From an uncultured Eubacteriales bacterium (GTDB lineage: Bacteria; Bacillota; Clostridia; Tissierellales; Peptoniphilaceae): 11,867 nucleotides of DNA. The DNA lies in contig CABTXP010000036.1 of the NCBI GenBank assembly GCA_902488815.1, positions 1-11,867 on the forward strand, written 5' to 3'. Of the stretch, positions 7,801 through 11,867 are shown piece by piece; the stretch's first letter is position 1; the number at the start of each line of letters is the position of its first letter. The position numbers and the translations under genes are program-made. A model generated the notes under the pieces. That model made no database searches. It worked only from the letters and a program-made list of their open reading frames with translations, and was not told the DNA's origin.

Positions 7801-10032
7801 AAAGCTAATACCGGTTATAAGTTTACAAAATGGGATAAAGAAACAACATTAACTGCTAAGACGACAGACACAGAAATTAAAATTACTGCAGAATATGAAA
7901 AGCTTGATGATATTATCCCGTCAACAAATGATGAAGGAAAACCAAATGCTAAGCCTGAAGGTTATGTAACTGTAACTTTTGACAAGGGCGAACATGGAAC
8001 ACTAAGTGGACAAACTGTTTACTATGTAAATCCTGAAGCAGATCCGGTTAAAACTTTAGCCGAAATTACAAAACCGACAGTAGAAGCTGAAACAGGATAT
8101 AAGTTCACTTCCTGGAATTTTGCTGATACAGAAGAAATAACAAGTGATATTACAGTTATTGCACAATATGATCCAATTGATGATGTAATTCCTAAGGATA
8201 ATCCACAAGGTGGAGAAAATGAAAAACCGGAAGGCTATATCACAGTAACATTTGATAAGGGCGAACATGGCGAATTAGAAGGAAATACAACCTTCTACAT
8301 CAATCCGAACAAGGCAGTTGTACTGGAAGGCAAAGCACCAACTGTAAAACCAAATACCGGATATGACTTTGCTGACTGGGATACGCAAATTGTTAAGAGG
8401 ATTCAATACAGTGATGGAGATACAATTAAAGCTCTTTATAATGAAAAAGAAGATGTAATCCCTCAAGAAAATCCAGACGGCTCAGATAAACCTGCAGGCT
8501 ATGTAACGGTAACCTTTGATAAAGGCGACCACGGTGAATTAAGTGGAAAAACAGTTTACTATGTAAATCCGAATAAACAGGTAACAGTACCTGCTCCGAC
8601 AGTTACAGCGAATACTGGATTTGAATTTGACAAATGGGATAAAGAATTAACTCAAAAGTTCACTGACAATACAACAATCAAAGCAGAATATAAAGAGTTA
8701 GGCGACATCATCCCACAAGAAAAGAAAGACGGTTCAGACAAGCCTAAGGGATATGTAACTGTTAAGTTTGAAGCTGTTAACGGAACTTTAAGTGGCACAA
8801 CAGTTTACTATGTAAATCCGAATAAGGAAGTTGACCTTACAAACACTGCCAATGCTATAACGAAAAGACCAAATGTAGGATACAAAGCAGAAGGCGGTAC
8901 ATGGGACAAAGAACTAAAGGCTACATTTAAAGAAGGGGATGTTTTAAAATTTACTTTCAACAAAGTAGATGATGTAGTTGAAATTATAGGCGGAAACCCA
9001 AGACCTGAAGGCTATGTAAGAGTTGACGTTATACCGACATACTTTGCAAAGGATCCGACGATTAAATCTTACTGGGTAAACCCGACAAAAGAAGTTACTA
9101 TTCCTCCAATGGACATTCAACCATTGAATGATAGTGTTAAATTCCTCGGCTGGGACCAACCCTTTACGCAACAATTTAAGTATCACACTAATATAGTTGC
9201 CAAGTTTGAAAGAGTTTCAAAACCGACGCCACCTACACCGGGCGGTCCGGGCGGATATTATCCCGGCGGTTATGGATTTATTGTCGGAAAGACAACTGAA
9301 AAGATTGTAAAGGTACCTGACAATTCTTATTTAAAAGAAGTATGGTACATGCAAGGTTTTAACGGCGACTTTAGACCTAAGGACGGTTTAACTCGTGCTG
9401 AAGCTGCGCAAATTCTTGCCAACGCACTTGTTGAAGACGGCTACAGATACAATCCGAACTTCAAACTTCCTTACAGGGACATTGGAGAAGAGTGGTACAC
9501 TAAGGCTATCAAGATCGTAACTGAAGCAAGAGTATTTGAAGGTTATGACGACGGTAACTTTAACCCGCAATGGAAGATCACAAGAAATGAATGGATCGCA
9601 ACTCTTAAGAGATTCCAAGAACTTGGTGATGCGACAGGCAACCACATGAATTTAAATAAGGGACATTGGGCTACAGCTGAAATCGAAGCGGCATACAATG
9701 CAGGCTGGTTGAAGATTTACACTGACGGTGTTGCAACTTATGAAGGTGACAAGTTCATCCCGAGACAAGAAGTTGCGGCTGTATCCAACAAGGCTTTCAA
9801 TAGAGTTTTGGACAAGACTTATATTAGAAAGAACGACAGAAACTTAGTAACCTATAGAGATGTAAGCAAGGACATGTGGGCTTATGACGACATACTTTGT
9901 GCAAGCAATACTTTCTTAACTAAGAGAGATATGTACTACGCACAATGGGTTGATAGAGACAACAATATGTTTAATATTTACACTAAAGGCTTTGACATTG
10001 TTCAAGCTAAGTTTCAAAGAATTCCGAGATAA
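4804..10032 (+). CDS. Giant SLH-anchored surface protein with ten divergent B-repeat-like units
   Basis: Complete, 1742 aa. Residues 1-26 are a signal peptide (MKKK, Leu/Ala/Met core, likely cut after VWA). Residues about 100-296 look Cna-B-like (starting RIVGKVFADF). Residues 373-449 are a classical InlB B-repeat (VIFDANGG ... FYAIW). Residues about 455-573 are a module shared with the upstream protein (GYTNDLGP ... VTAEVIYTNGT). Residues 578 to about 1471 are ten tandem units. A Pro/Gly/Tyr linker (about 1473-1493) leads to three SLH domains (about 1505-1725) with binding-loop motifs LTRAE (1529), ITRNE (1592) and IPRQE (1652). SLH domains bind secondary cell-wall polysaccharide noncovalently, so the protein is probably displayed outward from the wall, the repeats serving as a stalk or adhesive arm. 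Its single cysteine is residue 1699, near the C-terminus. It follows the first surface gene by 9 bp and ends in a strong terminator. Architecture is confident; the ligand is unknown. Confidence 0.95.
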   Translation: MKKKLTALLLALMMLAQVLVPETVWALKESQNYPVEDSKLVEVAKIDAENYPKLTNKVILDIQKEATLNSRKNIQNKSGVLPFNTPYLPGQDIPDEDKPRIVGKVFADFKTIGLDGGTFDWEGVFGKDSNGNPGKAKLVFQQWLNNKETDVSYELEVNKDGTYSWKDWQGEPARIPLYSKSLEPYTYSVYLDQDVSEKVKLLTYRIVGTPSEGGFEKDPETGLNIANIVIDLSIQQVASTKFVSEWNTGLAEDARPPVEGEFDNKIDEYPGYFPFSLENNGQIIIRNDFVNNSDYEDPGYTEFGSSSLVKKPEVKVIEGLEFADENDEEGSPTYNLDEANKTITTLDKQHKFKYDFTYDVINGGTLTMTEIIPVIFDANGGKFASITDESAEQKIVKEVDYNGTLTEAVEEPKKELETFKGWSLTKGGAIATDADFANITEAKTFYAIWDNNDITAKEIVVGESFKINPNGTGYTNDLGPSYDDLRKQVQVKDDKGNLVPLPKDAEFHILDGNGYYNSNSDEFKQYMYGKVQEKDDGKTSRTETVTAEVIYTNGTKQKVEIPIKVIKNIYEGTSTGGKPDYVPDNYVKVTVDPTDKATNPQKTYYYVNPNNNPKVQVLIPVSDPIGKDDNVFTKWTKKADSASGDGSYYDINTRDHFSGATTITAQYESDVIPQEGDTKPEGVPGNFVKVTFVPTDNGTMEGAKIFWVNPTKEVTIPVNNPVGKTYYTFKEWKIGDVTTGETYTVGMPKQFTDKNGTIITATYTESKNIIPYNPKEPITRPEGYVRITFATEKGLELTEQKAYYVKKNAKDAAGNPITLGNAELVKPAYKEETGYKFDKWDKKDDLVIEAADIVVTAKATTLDDVVPKDKPQGGENDKPAGYISVTFKTTDKAGSIEKVVYINPNKAVALEGQAPEVNPITGYEFADWDRPIKEKIQYKDNDEITAQFNKIGDVVPGDKAQPAGYVKVIFDKGEHGELSGTTSYWVKPEVEVTVEAPSVKANTGYKFTKWDKETTLTAKTTDTEIKITAEYEKLDDIIPSTNDEGKPNAKPEGYVTVTFDKGEHGTLSGQTVYYVNPEADPVKTLAEITKPTVEAETGYKFTSWNFADTEEITSDITVIAQYDPIDDVIPKDNPQGGENEKPEGYITVTFDKGEHGELEGNTTFYINPNKAVVLEGKAPTVKPNTGYDFADWDTQIVKRIQYSDGDTIKALYNEKEDVIPQENPDGSDKPAGYVTVTFDKGDHGELSGKTVYYVNPNKQVTVPAPTVTANTGFEFDKWDKELTQKFTDNTTIKAEYKELGDIIPQEKKDGSDKPKGYVTVKFEAVNGTLSGTTVYYVNPNKEVDLTNTANAITKRPNVGYKAEGGTWDKELKATFKEGDVLKFTFNKVDDVVEIIGGNPRPEGYVRVDVIPTYFAKDPTIKSYWVNPTKEVTIPPMDIQPLNDSVKFLGWDQPFTQQFKYHTNIVAKFERVSKPTPPTPGGPGGYYPGGYGFIVGKTTEKIVKVPDNSYLKEVWYMQGFNGDFRPKDGLTRAEAAQILANALVEDGYRYNPNFKLPYRDIGEEWYTKAIKIVTEARVFEGYDDGNFNPQWKITRNEWIATLKRFQELGDATGNHMNLNKGHWATAEIEAAYNAGWLKIYTDGVATYEGDKFIPRQEVAAVSNKAFNRVLDKTYIRKNDRNLVTYRDVSKDMWAYDDILCASNTFLTKRDMYYAQWVDRDNNMFNIYTKGFDIVQAKFQRIPR
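6535..9216 (+). repeat. Ten tandem divergent B-repeat-like protein units (~70-102 aa each)
   Basis: Units begin at residues 578, 679, 780, 878, 962, 1050, 1141, 1229, 1313 and 1400 of the SLH protein. The typical pattern is K/RP-x-GYVTVTFDKGEHGxLSG, then YYVNPNK, then a TGYxFxxWD core, a closing AQY/AEY strand and a linker ending D(V/I)IP. They are related to the divergent InlB B-repeat (Flg_new_2-like) family. Conservation is highest in units 5-9, where short DNA stretches are also still identical; a 26-nt match in units 8 and 9 begins ACAGTTTACTATG. This points to fairly recent expansion by unequal recombination in that part of the array. Confidence 0.85.
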
Positions 10033-10063
10033 AAAATAGAAGGCTTAGGCCTTCTATTTTTTT
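10032..10063 (+). terminator. Rho-independent terminator of the surface-protein genes
   Basis: A 13-bp perfect stem (AAAAATAGAAGGC / GCCTTCTATTTTT) with a TTAG loop overlaps the stop codon by one base and ends in a run of seven T. The A-rich left arm makes it potentially bidirectional. Confidence 0.92.
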
Positions 10064-10118
10064 ATGTGTGAAAGTTAGCAATAAACAAAAGGCGCCTATA
10101 AGAGAGTTTAATTAAAAA

Positions 10119-10238
10119 AGCTTTTACAATACAAATAAAAGTCAAAAGCTATAAACTTCACTCGCCCTTAAACAAATCCAATACAATCAAACTAAAAGGC
10201 TTTTAAGATGACAAATCTTGGAAGCCGTTTTTTGTATG
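10119..10238 (+). repeat. Long intergenic repeat, copy 1
   Basis: Its left part (AGCTTTTACAATACAAATAA onward, about 52 nt) and right part (terminator hairpin, about 37 nt) match copy 2 at 10484-10657 with only a few mismatches. The ~25-nt middle (around 10171-10194) is not shared. A CTTTTA/TAAAAG inverted repeat (10121-10126 / 10136-10141) is kept in both copies. The family is not recognised. Confidence 0.75.
10198..10233 (+). terminator. Rho-independent terminator in repeat copy 1
   Basis: A 12-bp stem (GGCTTTTAAGAT / ATCTTGGAAGCC, two G-T wobbles) with loop GACAA is followed by G and six T. No intact gene ends just upstream, so it was probably carried in with the repeat. Confidence 0.8.
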
Positions 10239-10284
10239 GAAATATATTTAATTGAACATATTCTTAGAAGGGATAGAGGTTTCT

Positions 10285-10391
10285 AATCTCGCCTAAATTA
10301 ATTTATCACAGCCAAATTAAAATAAATGGCGAAGATAATCTCGCCAAGGTTGATTTATCTACGCCATTTGTATAATAATGGCGAGAAAGAT
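10285..10391. repeat. Two tandem ~53-bp repeats with internal hairpins
   Basis: Copy A is 10285-10336 and copy B is 10337-10391. Both begin AATCTCGCC, share TTATC near base 20 and end in ATGGCGA..AGAT. Hairpins form at 10328-10345 (GGCGA/TCGCC, across the junction) and 10362-10383 (CGCCATT/AATGGCG). Read in frame they give NLA*INLSQP and NLAKVDLSTP, so they may be decayed coding repeats from the gene whose 3' end follows. Confidence 0.65.
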
Positions 10392-10393
10392 GA

Positions 10394-10483
10394 ACTATTG
10401 AACGAGCTTTAAAAGAATTAAAAGACAATGGTATGATTAAACAAATCGGCGGCGGGAGATCGACAAAATATATAAGGGCATAA
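10394..10483 (+). pseudogene. Remnant of a winged-helix-type protein C-terminus
   Basis: This frame reads TIERALKELKDNGMIKQIGG followed by GRSTKYIRA and a stop. It looks like the recognition helix and wing of a winged-helix domain such as those ending AlbA_2-type ATP-binding or Fic-family proteins, where an RTIxRALKELxxxGxIxRxG pattern is usual (family assignment from memory). The codon before it is TGA, two more stops lie at 10373-10378, and no start or ribosome site is visible, so it is non-functional debris. The upstream tandem repeat B is in the same frame. Confidence 0.6.
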
Positions 10484-10536
10484 AGCTTTTACAATATAAA
10501 TAAAAGTCATATGCTTTAAACTTCACTTGCTCTTTA

Positions 10537-10604
10537 GGGGACACACGCACGTTACGCTTACGCTAACTTGCGCCTGTACCCGACGAAGGAGGGTGAATGT
10601 CCCC
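10537..10604. mobile_element. 68-bp GGGGACA/TGTCCCC-bounded element (REP- or MITE-like)
   Basis: Perfect 7-bp terminal inverted repeats (10537-10543 and 10598-10604) bound a segment clearly more GC-rich than its surroundings. Inside is an imperfect hairpin at 10546-10572: CGCA-C-GTTA pairs with TAAC-T-TGCG around a CGCTTACGC loop. It carries no coding capacity. GGGGAC...GTCCCC palindromic elements are dispersed in many Firmicute genomes; membership of such a family is inferred. No clear target-site duplication is visible. Confidence 0.55.
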
Positions 10605-10617
10605 GATATAATTTAAC

Positions 10618-10655
10618 CGGCTTTTAAGATAACAAATCTTGGGAGCCGTTTTTTT
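10618..10655 (+). terminator. Rho-independent terminator in repeat copy 2
   Basis: A 13-bp stem (CGGCTTTTAAGAT / ATCTTGGGAGCCG, three G-T wobbles) with loop AACAA is followed by seven T. It is nearly identical to the terminator at 10198 and would insulate the methyltransferase promoter from upstream reading. Confidence 0.82.
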
Positions 10656-10697
10656 ATGTAAATAATTTGAAAGGCATATGTTTTAGTTGACCGACGG

Positions 10698-10706
10698 TGA
10701 TATAAT
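10698..10706 (+). promoter_or_regulatory. Extended -10 promoter for the methyltransferase unit
   Basis: TGATATAAT is a perfect -10 hexamer with the TGn extension. No good -35 sits at 17 bp (ATGTTT at 10678-10683), which is usual for extended -10 promoters. Transcription would begin near 10713, about 28 nt before the ATG at 10741. Confidence 0.65.
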
Positions 10707-10728
10707 ACAGATGATAATTAGTATCAAT

Positions 10729-10736
10729 GGGAGGTG
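10729..10736 (+). promoter_or_regulatory. Shine-Dalgarno deciding the methyltransferase start
   Basis: GGGAGGTG lies 4 nt before ATG 10741. Together with the -10 box at 10701 it rules out the in-frame TTG at 10687, which would fall upstream of the transcription start. Confidence 0.85.
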
Positions 10737-10740
10737 TGAA

Positions 10741-11349
10741 ATGTTTAAAAGTATATTTGAAAATTTTAGAAAGCCGAAAGATAATTTTGTCGGCAGATTT
10801 ATGGTAAAAAGTATGAACAGCGGCCATGAAAAATTGGCGAAGTGGGGAAGGTCTTACATATTAGTTGACAAAGATTATATTGTCTTGGATTTAGGGTGCG
10901 GCGGTGGACGTAACATAGAGTATTTTTTAACAAAAGCAAAAAAAGTTTACGGCATTGACCACTCCGAGACGTGTGTAAAAATGGCAAGTGAGTTAAATAA
11001 AGAAGCGATAAATTCCGGAAGATGTCAAATATTATTGGGAGATGTAAAGAAACTTCCTTTTGAAGATGAGTCCATAGATGTTGTCACAGCTTTTGAAACT
11101 ATTTATTTTTGGAACGACATTGAGGAATGCTTTAAAGAAATTTATCGTGTGCTTAAAAAAGGCGGACAGTTTTTAATATGCAATGAAGCATCATCTATGA
11201 AAAGAAGAGATGTAAAAAAATTAGCGAATAGTATAGATATGGAAGTATACACACCCGGTGACTTAACAAAAATACTTACGCAATTAGGATTTAAGTGTGA
11301 GTATCATTTAGACAGGAAAGAACAAGTCGTATTCATCGCAAGAAAATAA
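10741..11349 (+). CDS. Class I SAM-dependent methyltransferase (Methyltransf_11-like)
   Basis: 202 aa, a normal length for a small stand-alone methyltransferase. The SAM-binding motifs are clear: motif I VLDLGCGGG (residues 48-56), the acidic end of strand 2 in VYGIDHS (Asp73, ribose binding), GDVKKLPF (100-107; Asp101 near the adenine), the IDVVTAFETIYFW strand (112-124) and EIYRVLKKGG (133-142) before a beta-hairpin tail. The domain transfers methyl from S-adenosylmethionine; the substrate cannot be told from sequence, though a small molecule is usual for this subfamily. No membrane segment or signal peptide is seen, so it is cytoplasmic. It has its own extended -10 promoter and lies 18 bp before an ATC-hydrolase-like gene, suggesting a two-gene operon. 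Confidence 0.9.
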   Translation: MFKSIFENFRKPKDNFVGRFMVKSMNSGHEKLAKWGRSYILVDKDYIVLDLGCGGGRNIEYFLTKAKKVYGIDHSETCVKMASELNKEAINSGRCQILLGDVKKLPFEDESIDVVTAFETIYFWNDIEECFKEIYRVLKKGGQFLICNEASSMKRRDVKKLANSIDMEVYTPGDLTKILTQLGFKCEYHLDRKEQVVFIARK

Positions 11350-11367
11350 ATAGAGGTAATGATAAAA

Positions 11368-11867
11368 ATGCAATATCACAGTTTTTATTTCAATCTGTTT
11401 CAGCGTCCTATGAAAAAAGTTTTGTCGGGAAAATATGGAAAGGAATATGCTGAAAAAATAATTAAAAAAAGCAAAAAAATTTATCGAAAACTGGTGGAAG
11501 AAGCAGATGACATCGGAAATGACAACCCCATGGCATACAATGAGATGTTTGCCCTTGTCTTTGTTGCCCCGTACATAGCAAGCGAAAAGAATATTCCACC
11601 TGAAATAGTGCAGGAAATGATGCGCCGCTCTCTTTATTATGTGAAATGGTATTTTTCATTAATTAATCTCAATACCAAGAGGGGAAAAGAGGCTAATAAA
11701 AAAAATATAGTTAAGTATTGTAAATGGTATACAGAGGAAAAAGAAAAGCTCTATCCTACGTCATTTAAAGTTGACTTTGAGGGAGAACCCTATGAGGGTG
11801 CTTGTTATTACAGAATTACTCGTTGCCCCATTTGTGCTTACACAAAGAAGCTGGGGGTAGATGAATT
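11368..11867 (+). CDS. ATC hydrolase-like protein (L-2-amino-thiazoline-4-carboxylate hydrolase family), 3' cut by window edge
   Basis: 166 codons are visible, starting at ATG 11368 with AGAGGT 10 nt upstream. An in-frame ATG at 11359 sits only 1 nt from that site and is less likely. The protein is helix-rich at the N-terminus (FNLFQRPMKKVL, then a Lys-rich helix). It reaches YYRITRCPICAYTKKLGVDE at the edge, with Cys153 and Cys156 in an RCPxC motif like the conserved cysteine region of the ATC hydrolase family (PF14196, assigned from memory). The founding member opens the L-ATC ring to N-carbamoyl-L-cysteine in Pseudomonas cysteine synthesis. Most Firmicute homologues have no proven substrate, so the reaction here is uncertain. 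Family length is typically about 200-220 aa, so roughly 50 residues are missing. It is probably co-transcribed with the methyltransferase. No signal peptide is seen. Confidence 0.7.
   Translation, partial: MQYHSFYFNLFQRPMKKVLSGKYGKEYAEKIIKKSKKIYRKLVEEADDIGNDNPMAYNEMFALVFVAPYIASEKNIPPEIVQEMMRRSLYYVKWYFSLINLNTKRGKEANKKNIVKYCKWYTEEKEKLYPTSFKVDFEGEPYEGACYYRITRCPICAYTKKLGVDE

Larger units (their letters stand above)
10484..10657 (+). repeat. Long intergenic repeat, copy 2, interrupted by a 68-bp insert
   Basis: It matches copy 1 (10119-10238) at both ends: AGCTTTTACAATATAAATAA on the left, and the hairpin terminator on the right with two mismatches in about 37 nt. Its middle carries the GGGGACA-bounded insert that copy 1 lacks. 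It begins directly after the stop of the winged-helix remnant, so it may be the native 3' flank of that lost gene. Confidence 0.75.
10033..10740. other. 708-bp gene-free region rich in repeats and remnants
   Basis: No intact gene is seen on either strand. The stretch holds the surface-gene terminator, two copies of a ~120-bp repeat ending in terminators, a decayed winged-helix-type coding fragment, two tandem ~53-bp palindromic repeats, a 68-bp inverted-repeat-bounded insert, and the promoter of the methyltransferase unit. Between 10064 and 10118 I see nothing recognisable apart from a GGCGCC palindrome. Confidence 0.75.

Noticed and set aside
10285..10391. Possible CRISPR-like array
   Set aside because: There are only two directly abutting repeats, with no unique spacers and no cas genes.
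10687..10689. TTG as the start of the methyltransferase
   Set aside because: It lies upstream of the -10 box and lacks a ribosome site, whereas ATG 10741 has GGGAGGTG at a fitting distance.
10687..10706. TTGACC plus TATAAT as a -35/-10 pair
   Set aside because: The spacer is only 8 bp; the TGn-extended -10 explains the promoter better.

Overview
The window is AT-rich, low-GC DNA of Gram-positive type: purine-rich Shine-Dalgarno sequences, rho-independent terminators, and surface proteins carrying SLH and InlB-B-type repeats. This pattern suits an anaerobic Firmicute such as the Peptoniphilaceae/Tissierellia cocci. That placement is inferred from protein style alone, because no marker gene is present.

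About 84% of the window (1-10032) is two consecutive plus-strand genes for giant repetitive cell-surface proteins. The first is cut by the left edge, leaving 1597 visible residues. It consists of InlB-B-like beta-grasp repeats, a Rib-like segment and a C-terminal Ig-like domain, and it has no visible cell-wall anchor. The second is complete at 1742 aa. It has a signal peptide, an N-terminal Cna-B-like region, one classical B-repeat, a module shared with the first protein, ten divergent B-repeat-like units, a Pro/Gly/Tyr linker and three C-terminal SLH domains. The genes are 9 bp apart, and the Shine-Dalgarno of the second overlaps the stop of the first, so they are probably co-transcribed and made together. 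A strong terminator follows immediately.

Positions 10033-10740 hold no intact gene but a lot of structure. There are two diverged copies of a ~120-bp sequence ending in near-identical terminators. Between them lie the remains of a winged-helix-type coding sequence and two tandem ~53-bp palindromic repeats. A 68-bp GGGGACA/TGTCCCC-bounded insert is present in only one of the two long repeat copies. The region looks like a graveyard of small mobile or recombined pieces.

From 10699 a separate unit begins, with an extended -10 promoter. It encodes a 202-aa class I SAM-dependent methyltransferase and, 18 bp downstream, a protein resembling the L-2-amino-thiazoline-4-carboxylate (ATC) hydrolase family, cut by the right edge. 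This small operon appears unrelated to the surface proteins.
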